Shown here one piece after another: positions 8,591 through 19,392 of a stretch of 35,312 bases of DNA; position 1 is the stretch's first letter; the number at the start of each line of letters is the position of its first letter. The notes under the pieces are model-generated. The model made no database searches, was not told the origin of the DNA, and saw nothing but the letters and a program-made list of their open reading frames with translations. The position numbers and the translations under genes were made by a program. The stretch is from Deltaproteobacteria bacterium. Its GTDB lineage: Bacteria > Myxococcota_A > Polyangia > Haliangiales > Haliangiaceae. Location: the NCBI GenBank assembly GCA_025353585.1, contig JANXOM010000321.1, positions 1 through 35,312 of the forward strand, given 5' to 3'.

Positions 8591-9640
8591 GTGATCTTCG
8601 AACAGATCCGTTCGGGCGGGTGCCTGTCGTATGTCATCGGGTGCGAGGAGACGCGCGCCGGGATGATCGTCGATCCCGCGCTCGGCCAGATCGACCGCTA
8701 CCACGCGCTCGCCGCCGAGCGCGGCCTGCGCATCCACTACGTCGCCGAGACGCACACGCACGCCGACCACTTCTCCGCGGCGCGCGAGCTCGGGCGCCAG
8801 CTCGGCGCGCGCATCGTGATGCACCGGCTCGCGGCCGCGCCGTTCGCCGATGTTCGCGTCGATGACGGCGAGACGATCGCGTGCGGCAAGCTCCGCGTCC
8901 GCGTGGTCCACACGCCCGGGCACACCGAGGACTCGTGCTGCCTCGTGCTCCCCGATCGCGTCCTCACCGGGGACACGCTCCTCATCGGCGGCACCGGCCG
9001 CACGGACCTGCCGACCGGCGATCCGCACGCGCTCCACGCGAGCCTGTTCGACAAGCTCCTCCGCCTCGGCGACGACCTCGCCGTCTACCCGGCCCACGAC
9101 TACAAGGGCCGCACGGCCACCACGATCGGCGCCGAGCGCGCGAGCAACCCGCGCCTCCAGCGCCGCGAGCAGGGCGAGTTCGTCGCGATGATGCGCGCGC
9201 TCGACCTCGCGATGCCCGAGCACCTGACCGAGGCGCTCCGCACGAACCGCAGCGGCGGCAAGACGGTCGCCCAGCTGATCGCCGAGGCCTCGCGCGACAT
9301 CTCCTTCATGAGCATGGAGGAGGTCCGCGAGCGCATCGCGGCGGGCGGGGCCGGCGACCTCGTGCTCCTCGACGTCCGCGAGCGCGACGCCTTCGACCGC
9401 GGCCACCTCCCGGGCGCCCGCCACATCTCGCGCGGCCAGCTGGAGCTGCGGGTGGACCGCGAGCTGCCCGATCCCACCGCCCGGATCCTCGTGTACTGCC
9501 AGATTGGCCGCATTTCGACCCTCGCCACGGCTACACTCCGGCAAATGGGCTACGCGAGAACAGTGGCGCTCGATGGCGGGTACGAGGCGTGGTGCGCGGC
9601 CGGGTTCCCGACCGACGGCGGCGGGGCGGTGCGGGCGTGA
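8591..9640 (+). CDS. Persulfide dioxygenase-like metallo-beta-lactamase fold protein fused to rhodanese
   Basis: A 349-residue two-domain protein. Residues 1-240 are a metallo-beta-lactamase fold of the ETHE1/persulfide dioxygenase type: THTHADH (H55, H57, D59, H60), HTPGH (H111), GDTLLIGGTGRTDL (D128) and YPAHD (H169). Residues about 242-345 are a rhodanese domain with LLDVRE, GHLPGA and the catalytic-loop cysteine C303 in VYCQIGR. Such fusions oxidise glutathione or low-molecular-weight persulfides to sulfite and move sulfane sulfur, in sulfide detoxification. The GTG at 8591 is chosen because homologues begin at this point (MIFEQ..SGGCLSY) and because the -10-like TAGGGT lies just before it; an ATG at 8552 is in frame but would sit upstream of that promoter. 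Cytosolic. Its stop overlaps the next gene by 4 bases (GTGA). Confidence 0.88.
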   Translation: MIFEQIRSGGCLSYVIGCEETRAGMIVDPALGQIDRYHALAAERGLRIHYVAETHTHADHFSAARELGRQLGARIVMHRLAAAPFADVRVDDGETIACGKLRVRVVHTPGHTEDSCCLVLPDRVLTGDTLLIGGTGRTDLPTGDPHALHASLFDKLLRLGDDLAVYPAHDYKGRTATTIGAERASNPRLQRREQGEFVAMMRALDLAMPEHLTEALRTNRSGGKTVAQLIAEASRDISFMSMEEVRERIAAGGAGDLVLLDVRERDAFDRGHLPGARHISRGQLELRVDRELPDPTARILVYCQIGRISTLATATLRQMGYARTVALDGGYEAWCAAGFPTDGGGAVRA

Positions 9641-10245
9641 TCGCGCTCGCGCTCCTGATCGATGGAACCGCAGCGCCCTCCGGCGCCGCTGCTGGCGTGG
9701 GCCAAGGCCACACCATCGACGCCGCCACCCTCGCGGACGATGACCCGCCGCCATCGGCGCCGGCCAGCGTGCCGCTGACGGTGACCGTCGCGCCGGGCCT
9801 GGCGTGGGGCTACTTCTCCGGCGACAACATCGCCCCGGGCTCGTCGCCGGCCCTGCTCGCCGACGTCGGCTATCGCACCGACGAGCACACCGCGATCGGC
9901 GTGCACCTGTCGCTCGCTCACCTGTCCGGCACGTACATGCAGGACGCGCTCGCCGGCGGCGCGCGGCTGGCATACGACTACACGCCCATCTTTGTCGGCG
10001 CGTTCGCGCGTGGCGAGACGATGAACGGCTTCCTCTGGGCCGAGATCGCCCTCGGCCTCCACGTCGACGACTACCACGACCAGTTCGGCACGAGCTGGAG
10101 CGCGGGGCTCGGCGTCTCGCTCACCGGCGGCCTCGACGTCTACCAGCGCGGCCCGGATCGCGTCGGCATGTACCTCGGCGTCGAGAGCGAGCTGCAGGGT
10201 CAGTCGTACGAGACGTTCATGGCCGGCGTCGCCTACCGGCGCTGA
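9637..10245 (+). CDS. Small outer-membrane beta-barrel-like protein
   Basis: A 202-residue protein whose GTG start overlaps the stop of the persulfide dioxygenase gene. After a short hydrophobic start (MIALALLIDGTAAPSG...) and a Pro-rich stretch come alternating amphipathic strands typical of 8- to 10-stranded outer-membrane barrels: LTVTVAPGLAWGYF, PALLADVGYR, AIGVHLSLAHLSG, FLWAEIALGLHV, AGLGVSLTGGLDVY, GMYLGVESEL and a final AGVAYRR. The signal peptide is weak, so the true start could differ. I do not recognise the family. The link to sulfur metabolism is by position only. Confidence 0.65.
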   Translation: MIALALLIDGTAAPSGAAAGVGQGHTIDAATLADDDPPPSAPASVPLTVTVAPGLAWGYFSGDNIAPGSSPALLADVGYRTDEHTAIGVHLSLAHLSGTYMQDALAGGARLAYDYTPIFVGAFARGETMNGFLWAEIALGLHVDDYHDQFGTSWSAGLGVSLTGGLDVYQRGPDRVGMYLGVESELQGQSYETFMAGVAYRR

Positions 10246-10253
10246 GCGAACCG

Positions 10254-10637
10254 CTACTGCGCGGCGACGTGCTTGATGTACGCGTCGGGCGTCAGCAGCT
10301 CTTCGATCTCGCTCGCCTCGGTCGGCTCGAGGTCGATCATCCAGCCGCCCGCGTACGGGGCCGTGTTGACCTGCTCCGGCGTGTTCTTGAGCGCCGCGTT
10401 GACCGCGACGACCTTGCCGGACACCGGCGCGTAGAGGTCGGACACGCTCTTGACGCTCTCGATCGTCCCGAAGCGCTGGCCCTTCGTCACGAGGTCACCC
10501 TCCTTGGGCAGGTCGACGAGCGTGATGTCGCCGAGCTGGTCGACGGCGAACTGCGTGATGCCGACGCGCCAGGACGTGCCTTGCGCGCGGAGCCACTCGT
10601 GATCGGAGGTGTAGCGGAGATCGGTGGGATAGGTCAT
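10254..10637 (-). CDS. gcvH: Glycine cleavage system H protein
   Basis: A 127-residue lipoyl carrier of the glycine cleavage system, which shuttles the aminomethyl group between the P, T and L proteins. It starts MTYPTDLRYTSDHEWL, typical of GcvH, and carries the lipoylation site in GTIESVKSVSDLYAP (K63), followed by SGKVVAVN and NTAPYAGGWM. Length is normal for the family. It begins 11 bases after the gcvT stop, in the same direction, so the two are probably co-transcribed. No gcvP or lpd is seen; the next gene downstream is on the opposite strand and converges after 8 bases. Cytosolic. Confidence 0.96.
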   Translation of the reverse strand: MTYPTDLRYTSDHEWLRAQGTSWRVGITQFAVDQLGDITLVDLPKEGDLVTKGQRFGTIESVKSVSDLYAPVSGKVVAVNAALKNTPEQVNTAPYAGGWMIDLEPTEASEIEELLTPDAYIKHVAAQ

Positions 10638-10648
10638 AGGGCGCTCGC

Positions 10649-11764
<1,116 letters not shown>

Positions 11765-11771
11765 GGCGGCG

Positions 11772-11777
11772 AAGCTA
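11772..11777 (-). promoter_or_regulatory. -10-like hexamer before gcvT
   Basis: TAGCTT on the minus strand, 7 bases before the gcvT ATG and immediately after the stop codon of the preceding gene. It fits the TAnnnT-plus-short-gap pattern seen at other starts here and could give a leaderless internal transcript. Confidence 0.3.
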
Positions 11778-12778
11778 TCACTCTACGAGCGTGTGCGTCT
11801 TCGTCACGCGCGGATCGCGCTCGCGGCGCCCGATCTCGAAGTGCGCCGTGCCGTGCGCGGTGAGCAGGCGCTCGGTGCGCCAGCCGCGCCACATGCGTCG
11901 CGAGATCACGAGCCGCGCGTCGCCGATCTCGGTGTTCGCGCAGTAGAGGCGCGTGCCGTCCGGATCGACGTACGGCGCCTCGATCAGCTGCTCGGGCCGG
12001 CACGTCAGCTCGCCGGTCACGCGGGTGGTGGAGCCGTGCGCGGAGAACGCGACGCGGCCGAGCTCCCAGCCCGAGCGGTTGCCGAGCACGTGGCGGAACT
12101 GGTTCAAGCGCAGCGGCTCGCCGTCGAGCTCCATCGCGACGAGCGTCAGGGTCGGCAGCGTGACGCCGCCCCGCTGGAGCCGCGCCCCGAGCAGCTCGAG
12201 GACCGTGCCGTCGGGGTCATCGTCGAACGCCGCGCAATGCGCCCAGGTCCACGCGTACGCGTGCTTCTTGCCCCACAGGTGCGTCTGGCCGAGCGGGGCG
12301 TCGGTGAACGTGAGGTGCTCACCGTCGACGACGAGCTCGCCGTGCAGCGGGACGCGCGGGTTCGGCGTCTGCACCGTGGTGTCACCGAGGCCGCCCCGCG
12401 CGTACATGAGGTCCGGGAGCTGGTGCAGGGCGCGCGCCGCGGGCAGCCAGCTCAGGTCCCAGCGAACGTCGTGGCCGTCGGCCGCGAGCGAGCCGCGCGC
12501 CTGACCGTGGCGGAGCTCCGCGTCGCCGAGGACGAGGCGAAACGGCAGCGTCTCCCCGGTGGTCGGCTCGGTCGGGTAGCGGCGGTGCACGCCGAACGTG
12601 CGCGCCGGGTCGCGCGGGTCGAAGCGCGCGAACCAGAGCTCGCTGTGGCCCGCCTCGATCACGTGGCGGAGCCAGAAGCCCTGGCCGGTGCCGGGATGGT
12701 TCCACGTCAGGTACCAGACCTCGTACCCGCCGCGGCGGCGGAGGTTCAGCGCCTCGGTGCCCGGGGTGCTCGGGGGGC

Positions 12779-12782
<4 letters not shown>
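11778..12782 (-). CDS. Lipocalin-like protein (AttH/CrtC-superfamily candidate)
   Basis: A 334-residue protein rich in Trp and beta strands: GGYEVWYLTWNHP, GFWLRHVIEAG, ELWFARFDP, then TWAHCAAFDDD in the middle and WRTERLLTAHGTAHFEIG near the end. No signal peptide or membrane segment. The combination of a GFWLRY-like strand with a W-AHC/D motif at mid-length recalls the AttH/hydroxyneurosporene-hydratase/tocopherol-cyclase-like double-lipocalin fold, whose members bind or modify lipids and isoprenoids; this is a fold guess and no catalytic residue is assigned. Its ATG overlaps the stop of the SDR gene (ATGA), so the two are co-translated and probably act on the same, likely lipophilic, substrate. 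Confidence 0.6.
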
Positions 12783-13597
<815 letters not shown>

Positions 13598-13603
13598 GCC
13601 CGC

Positions 13604-13609
13604 ACCCTA
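13604..13609 (-). promoter_or_regulatory. -10-like hexamer before the SDR gene
   Basis: TAGGGT on the minus strand, exactly 6 bases before the SDR ATG and with no Shine-Dalgarno sequence between. Predicted transcription start at or next to the ATG. No convincing -35 element. Confidence 0.35.
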
Positions 13610-13636
13610 CCACCACCTTGTGATACGACTCGCGAC

Positions 13637-14230
13637 ATGAAGAACCCGACCCTGACGACGATCGTGTCAGCGCTGATCCTGAGCGTCTTTGTTGCTTGCG
13701 GTGCGTCGTCGTCCGAGGTGAAGGGCGCGAAGCAAGCGCACTACAAGGGCGACAAGATGGCGCTGTTCACCAGCGTCAAGGACGCGGTCAGCGCGAAGTA
13801 CAAGATCGAGAAGGTCGACGAGCCGAACCTGACGGTCCAGACGATCGGTCGCTGGTACACGCCGGAAGGCCTCGCGGCGAGCGAGCGCGGCGACATGCGC
13901 GACGTCCCCGACCGCAGCATCAACATCGTGTACGCGGTGACGCTCCACCCCGACGGCGATGCGTGGGTCGTGCAGATCACGCCGGCGTACCTGCGCTTCT
14001 TCGCCGGCCGGCCGAACCCCGACAAGCTCACGCCCGATGACCCCAGCCTCCCGGGCTTCGCGTTCGGCAAGGCGGACGCGCTCGCGGTCGACATCCACGA
14101 GGCGCTCAAGGCGAACGAAGTGCAGACGATCCCGGCGGCGGTGCCGGCCGGTAACGCCGTGCCGGCGACGCCGGGCCCCGCGCCGAGCGAGCCCCCGACG
14201 GGCGCGCCGGGCGGCGGCGGCGGCTACTAG
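13637..14230 (+). CDS. Predicted lipoprotein of unknown function
   Basis: A 197-residue protein with a lipoprotein signal (hydrophobic LTTIVSALILSVFVAC, lipid Cys at residue 21). The body (about residues 35-165) has KMALFTSVKDAVSAKYKIEKVDEPNLTVQTIGRWYTPEG followed by a long acidic/aromatic segment, resembling small envelope lipoproteins with an alpha-beta sandwich of the kind that contains a two-stranded IGRWY sheet. The last 35 residues are Pro/Ala/Gly-rich and end GGGGGY, a low-complexity tail. Divergent from the SDR gene with only 39 bases between them. The Nudix gene begins 3 bases after its stop. I do not recognise a named family. Confidence 0.8.
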   Translation: MKNPTLTTIVSALILSVFVACGASSSEVKGAKQAHYKGDKMALFTSVKDAVSAKYKIEKVDEPNLTVQTIGRWYTPEGLAASERGDMRDVPDRSINIVYAVTLHPDGDAWVVQITPAYLRFFAGRPNPDKLTPDDPSLPGFAFGKADALAVDIHEALKANEVQTIPAAVPAGNAVPATPGPAPSEPPTGAPGGGGGY

Positions 14231-14233
14231 GTC

Positions 14234-14932
14234 TTGGCTGATCCTGACGTCGTGGGCCTGAACGTTGTCGGCCTGATCGTCGACGGCGACGAGCGGGTCG
14301 GCGAGGGCGGCTTCCTCGCGCTGCGCCGGCTGCGCTTGCGCAACCGGCGCGCGGATGGGAGCGCCTCGGCGCCCTACGTGAGCGACGCGGTCGCGCGGCC
14401 GTACGGGCAGGACGCGGTCGTGGTCGCGATCTACGCGCGCGGCGCGGATGGGGCGGTGCGCGTGCTGCTGCGCGAGGGGCTGCGGCCCACGATCGGGCTG
14501 TGTCGCGATGCCGAGCGGGCGCCGCTGCCGGAGCCGCCGCCATCGATCTGGTTGACCGAGCTCGTCGCGGGGATCCTGGAGGTAGGCGACCGGGGCGAGG
14601 CGGGGCTGCGGGCGCGGGCCGCGGCGGAGACGCTCGAAGAGGGCGGGTTCGTGGTGGACCCGGCGGCGATCGCGCTGCTGGGCGCGGGGATGCTGCCGTC
14701 GGCGGGGTGCCTCACGGAGAAGCTGTACTTCACCGCGGTGGACGTGGACCCGGCGGCGCAGGTGGCGCTCGCGGGGGACGGATCGCCGATGGAGGAGGGC
14801 GCGCGGACGGCGTGGCGCGGGCTCGACGAGGCGATCGCGGCGTGCGTGCGCGGCGAGATCTGCGATCTGAAGACGGAGCTCGGGCTGCGTCGGCTGCGCG
14901 ATGCGCTGGCGGAACAGCTGAACAGACACTGA
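14234..14932 (+). CDS. Nudix hydrolase with imperfect Nudix box
   Basis: A 232-residue protein from TTG at 14234, 3 bases after the lipoprotein stop; the start is uncertain because TTG is rare here. It resembles ADP-ribose/GDP-mannose pyrophosphatase-type Nudix enzymes: DAVVVAIYARG...RVLLREGLRP, then WLTELVAGILEVGDRGEAG and AETLEEGGF. The Nudix box normally reads GX5EX7REUXEEXGU. Here the helix reads AETLEEGG, with the Arg of RE replaced by Ala and one extra residue between the GE and that position, so the metal-binding Glu residues are largely kept but the motif is not canonical. Later segments (MLPSAGCLTEKLYFTAVDV) match the P-A-G-x-T-E-x-x region of this family. Probably hydrolyses a nucleoside diphosphate linked to another group; substrate unknown. 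Confidence 0.75.
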   Translation: MADPDVVGLNVVGLIVDGDERVGEGGFLALRRLRLRNRRADGSASAPYVSDAVARPYGQDAVVVAIYARGADGAVRVLLREGLRPTIGLCRDAERAPLPEPPPSIWLTELVAGILEVGDRGEAGLRARAAAETLEEGGFVVDPAAIALLGAGMLPSAGCLTEKLYFTAVDVDPAAQVALAGDGSPMEEGARTAWRGLDEAIAACVRGEICDLKTELGLRRLRDALAEQLNRH

Positions 14933-14947
14933 ACAGGCACTGAACAG
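14918..14947. repeat. Three 11-bp direct repeats upstream of the methyltransferase gene
   Basis: CTGAACAG occurs at 14918-14925, 14929-14936 and 14940-14947, spaced exactly 11 bases, about one helical turn. The first two units are CTGAACAGACA and CTGAACAGGCA. The array begins inside the end of the Nudix gene, spans its stop codon and ends 31 bases before the methyltransferase ATG. It could be an operator for the restriction-modification genes, or a simple tandem duplication of the Nudix 3' end. Confidence 0.6.
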
Positions 14948-14978
14948 ATTTGTCAGACCGGCGTGTGAAGGTGCACGC

Positions 14979-15716
14979 ATGGACGGAGCGAACTTCCACC
15001 TCGCACAAGGAGACGCGGTCGAGTGGCTGCGCAGGCTGCAGCCGGAATCGGTCGATCTGATGGTGACGGATCCGCCGTACGAGTCGCTCGAGAAGCATCG
15101 GGCGATCGGCACGACCACGCGGCTCAAGCACAGCAAGTCCTCGAGCAACGACTGGTTCGCGATCTTCAGGAACGAGCGGTTCCCGGAGCTGTTCGCCGAG
15201 GTCTACCGCGTGCTGCGCAAGAACAGCCACTTCTACCTGTACTGCGATCCAGAGACGATGTTCGTGGCCAAGCCGGTCGCAGAGACCGCGGGCTTCAAGT
15301 TCTGGAAGCCGATCATCTGGGACAAGAAGTCGATCGGGATGGGATACCACTACCGCGCACGCTACGAGTGCATCCTCTTCTTCGAGAAGGGGAAGCGAAA
15401 GCTCAGCGACCTGGGCGTGGCGGACATCCTCGAGCAGAAGCGCATCAACGGCGGCTATCCGGCCGAGAAGCCGCCCGAGGTGAGCGAGGTGCTCATCAAG
15501 CAAAGCTCGGTCCCCGGTGACGTCGTGGTCGATCCGTTCATGGGCTCGGGGTCGGTCGGCGTCGCGGCGACCGGGCTCGGGCGGACGTTCCTCGGCAACG
15601 ACATCTGCGCGGAGGCGGTCGACATCACGCGCTCGCGGCTCCGCGATGGCGGGGCGACCGAGCTCGGCACCGTGCCGACCGCGAGCACGGCGGGGCAGCT
15701 CGGGCTGCGCGTCTGA
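14979..15716 (+). CDS. DNA methyltransferase, N6/N4 type, probably type II
   Basis: A 245-residue site-specific DNA methyltransferase of the DNA_methylase N6/N4 family. Catalytic motif IV is DPPY (residues 31-34), preceded by LMVT, and the AdoMet-binding motif I is DPFMGSGSVG (185-194) near the C-terminus. This order (IV before I) is that of beta-class enzymes. DPPY favours adenine-N6 over cytosine-N4, without excluding the latter. The segment ESLEKHRAIGTTTRLKHSKSSSNDW after DPPY recalls other small methyltransferases. A GAAGG 8 bases before the ATG may serve as ribosome binding site. The PD-(D/E)XK gene follows after 21 bases; I infer a restriction-modification pair. Recognition sequence unknown. 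Confidence 0.9.
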   Translation: MDGANFHLAQGDAVEWLRRLQPESVDLMVTDPPYESLEKHRAIGTTTRLKHSKSSSNDWFAIFRNERFPELFAEVYRVLRKNSHFYLYCDPETMFVAKPVAETAGFKFWKPIIWDKKSIGMGYHYRARYECILFFEKGKRKLSDLGVADILEQKRINGGYPAEKPPEVSEVLIKQSSVPGDVVVDPFMGSGSVGVAATGLGRTFLGNDICAEAVDITRSRLRDGGATELGTVPTASTAGQLGLRV

Positions 15717-15737
15717 CGTGCACACCGAGGTCGCGGC

Positions 15738-16217
15738 ATGACCCCGATGTCTACGATGACCGGCAACCAGTACCGCGACCTCATCGCGGCGTACGTGCTG
15801 CACAACTACGCGCCGCACGGCATCGTGGTCTACCGCGAGGTGAACCTCGGCAAGACGATCATCGGCAAGGACCGCCAGATCGACGTGTTCGTGGTGCGGC
15901 CGAGCGATCAGAAGGCGCTCGCGATCGAGTGCAAGTACCAGGACGCGCTCGGCAGCGTCGACGAAAAGATTCCGTACGCGCTCGATGACCTCGAGGCGCT
16001 CTGGGTGCCCGGCTGCCTCGTGTACGCAGGTCGCGGCTGGTCGAAGGGCGTGCTGCACTTGCTGGAGGCGTCGCGGCTCGCCGCGCACTGCCAGCCGGAG
16101 CGGCCGCTCCTCGCGCGCGGCCGAGCGACACGCGAGCTCGACTACTTGCTCGCGGCCACGTTCGGGTTCTGGGAGCAGATCCTGCCCGCGGCCAAGCGCA
16201 TGAAGCGCGTCCCCTGA
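15738..16217 (+). CDS. Small PD-(D/E)XK nuclease-like protein, candidate restriction enzyme
   Basis: A 159-residue protein with the core of a PD-(D/E)XK nuclease: Glu34 in YREVNLG, KDRQIDVFVV (Asp49 at the start of the second core strand) and ALAIECKYQ (E64-C-K66) on the third, followed by a helix with DEKIPYALDDL. ECK with the upstream Asp is the usual metal-binding set. In-frame ATGs at 15738, 15747 and 15756 are all possible; the first is used. It follows the DNA methyltransferase by 21 bases in the same direction, so a type II restriction endonuclease is the most economical reading. A repair or mobile-element nuclease is the alternative. It is small for a full type II enzyme and no separate target-recognition domain is visible. 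The 95-bp repeats begin 11 bases after its stop. Confidence 0.7.
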   Translation: MTPMSTMTGNQYRDLIAAYVLHNYAPHGIVVYREVNLGKTIIGKDRQIDVFVVRPSDQKALAIECKYQDALGSVDEKIPYALDDLEALWVPGCLVYAGRGWSKGVLHLLEASRLAAHCQPERPLLARGRATRELDYLLAATFGFWEQILPAAKRMKRVP

Positions 16218-16296
16218 CCGAGCGGCGCTGAGCCCGCGTCGTCGCGGGCGATCTCCTCCGGACAGGCGCCGGCGGCGGAGCCGACAAGCCGATCGA

Positions 16297-16325
16297 CAGA
16301 GACCGCGATTTTTTCGCGGTCTCTG
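16297..16325. terminator. Hairpin in repeat unit 1
   Basis: CAGAGACCGCGA (16297-16308) and TCGCGGTCTCTG (16314-16325) form a perfect 12-bp stem around a TTTTT loop. It lies between converging genes; symmetric, so it could end transcription from both sides. Confidence 0.5.
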
Positions 16326-16391
16326 AGCCCGCGTCGTCGCGGGCGACCTCCGCCGTACAGGCGCCGGCGGCGGAGCCGACAAGCCGATCGA

Positions 16392-16420
16392 CAGAGGCCG
16401 CGATGTATTCGCGGTCTCTG
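16392..16420. terminator. Hairpin in repeat unit 2
   Basis: Same stem as in unit 1 with one G-U pair (CAGAGGCCGCGA against TCGCGGTCTCTG) and the loop changed to TGTAT. The stem is kept although the loop is not, suggesting selection on structure. Confidence 0.5.
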
Positions 16421-16444
16421 AGCCCGCGCCCCTCCTGGGTTAAC

Positions 16445-17872
<1,428 letters not shown>

Positions 17873-17898
17873 GCCTTGGTTGTAGATGGCCGCAGCCC

Positions 17899-19392
17899 CT
17901 AGGGCAAGCAGCGGCCGCTCGCCACGTTGCACGAGAGCCGCGACCACGGGCCCGTGCTCGGCTGGGCGTCGATGACGGTGGGGCACTGCGCGTCGGAGGT
18001 GCACTTCTGCACGCACTCGTTCTCGGCCAGGTACGTGGTGCAGAGGTAGGCGTCCCCGAGGGCCGCGCAGTCGCTGTCGCCGGCGCAGCTCGGCTCGCAG
18101 GTCTCGCGCGTGTCGGCGTTCGTCACGAAGAAGAAGCTCGGGCACGTCAGCCCGGACGCGCAGTCCGACTGGCTGTCGCACGCGCCGCCCGCCGGGACGG
18201 TGCGGTCGCCATCGATGTCGACGCACGCGCCCGCCGTGCACGCGCCGCGGAAGATCTGATTCCGCGCCTCGGCAGCGCAGTCCGCGGCGCTCGTGCAGCC
18301 CGCGCCGAGGGTCCGCGCGGCGCTCAGCGTGTACGCGACGGGCGCGGGGTCGGTCGCCGACGAGAACTCCGAGACGCGCGCGTAATACGTGCCGACGGGC
18401 AGGTACGTCAGGCGGACGGTCTCCGGGTGATCCCAGTACGAGAGCCCGAGCTGCTCGCCCGTGGCCGAGAACAGCTCGAGGTCGAGGTTCCGGGGGCCCG
18501 TCCACGCGAGCTGGAAGTCCCACGTCTCCCCGAGCGTCTCGACCGTGAACGCGACGTAGTCGGACTCGCCCCTCGGCGCCGCGCACATCGAGCCGGCGAG
18601 GCTCGCGTGGCCGCCGGCATCGACCGCGAGGAGCGCCGCGCCGGCCGGGCCATCATCGGCGGGCTCGCGAGCGTCGTCGGTCGTGCACCCGGTCGTGCTC
18701 GCGACGCAGGCGTTCGTCGCCGGATCGCAGACCGGGAGGTCGGCGCTCGGGCAGTCGAAGCTCGACGCGCACGCGACGCACTGGCCGTCGAGGCAGGCCG
18801 GGGTGGCGCCGCCGCACGCGCTGGTGGCCCCGTCATCGCGGCACTCTTCGGCGTACGCGTCGAGCGTGAAGGTGCCGTCATGGGGCGCGGTCGACTCGTA
18901 GTAGTCGACCACGACGTAGACCTCGGCCGCCGGGGCAACGAAGCGCCCGACCTCGCTGTGGCCGGAGCTGTCGTCCTCGAACAGGAGGCACTGGCTCGAG
19001 GTGGGTCCCGTCACGGAGGCGCAACCGGTCACGACATAGAAGGCGAGGTCGGCGGCCGAGCTCAGGTGAACGAGGTACGGCTTGCCGGCCACGAGGCCGG
19101 TCAGGTGCACGACGGTGTCCGGGCCGGCGGACTCGACGCCGAACGCCGCGTCGATGGTGGCGCACTGCGTGGGGGCGGTCAGGTCTGCGCCGGCGATCGC
19201 GCCTTCCACGTGCGCGGGTACGACGTTGCCAGGGGCGTCGAACTTCGCGCAGGCCGCAAAACTCGGCGGGCTGTCGATGCGGGCGTCCGCGAGCGGCGGG
19301 GCATCCGGGGTGGACGGGGTGGTCCCGCCGCCGCACGCGCCCGCGGTCGCCGCGAAGGCGAGCAGCAGCGCAGCGCGGGACACCGATGACAT
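17899..19392 (-). CDS. Cysteine-rich lipoprotein with PPC-like beta domains
   Basis: A 497-residue predicted lipoprotein: signal [16 protein letters not shown] with lipid Cys at residue 20, then [13 protein letters not shown], a flexible stalk. Two beta-sandwich segments resemble the pre-peptidase C-terminal (PPC) type: one around [18 protein letters not shown]...[22 protein letters not shown], one around [21 protein letters not shown]...[13 protein letters not shown]. Between and after them are Cys-rich modules of the form [23 protein letters not shown] and CTSDAQCP, common in myxobacterial surface lipoproteins. No catalytic domain. ATG at 19392 is preferred to an upstream ATG at 19443 because it starts the signal peptide and has TAGGTT 8 bases before it. 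Function unknown; the envelope location is likely. Confidence 0.85.
   Translation of the reverse strand: MSSVSRAALLLAFAATAGACGGGTTPSTPDAPPLADARIDSPPSFAACAKFDAPGNVVPAHVEGAIAGADLTAPTQCATIDAAFGVESAGPDTVVHLTGLVAGKPYLVHLSSAADLAFYVVTGCASVTGPTSSQCLLFEDDSSGHSEVGRFVAPAAEVYVVVDYYESTAPHDGTFTLDAYAEECRDDGATSACGGATPACLDGQCVACASSFDCPSADLPVCDPATNACVASTTGCTTDDAREPADDGPAGAALLAVDAGGHASLAGSMCAAPRGESDYVAFTVETLGETWDFQLAWTGPRNLDLELFSATGEQLGLSYWDHPETVRLTYLPVGTYYARVSEFSSATDPAPVAYTLSAARTLGAGCTSAADCAAEARNQIFRGACTAGACVDIDGDRTVPAGGACDSQSDCASGLTCPSFFFVTNADTRETCEPSCAGDSDCAALGDAYLCTTYLAENECVQKCTSDAQCPTVIDAQPSTGPWSRLSCNVASGRCLP

Larger units (their letters stand above)
16228..16428. repeat. Two tandem 95-bp repeats plus partial third, hairpin-rich
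   Basis: Units start at CTGAGCCCGCG at 16228, 16323 and (11 bases only) 16418, period 95. Each full unit contains a stem GCCCGCG-TCGT-CGCGGGC (16232-16249 in unit 1), a CTCC(T/G)CCG...CGGCGGAG stem around GGCGCCGG, and the 12-bp terminator-like stem. Differences between units tend to preserve pairing. The array fills the space between the convergent nuclease and response-regulator genes. Confidence 0.9.

Noticed and set aside
5074-8637. Very long minus-strand open frame across the cytochrome gene
   Set aside because: It is antisense to a gene with clear heme motifs and its translation is arginine-rich and without domains, the usual shadow of a GC-rich gene.
16228-16428. CRISPR array
   Set aside because: Only two 95-bp units, directly adjacent, with no spacers; the units are hairpins, and no cas gene is near.
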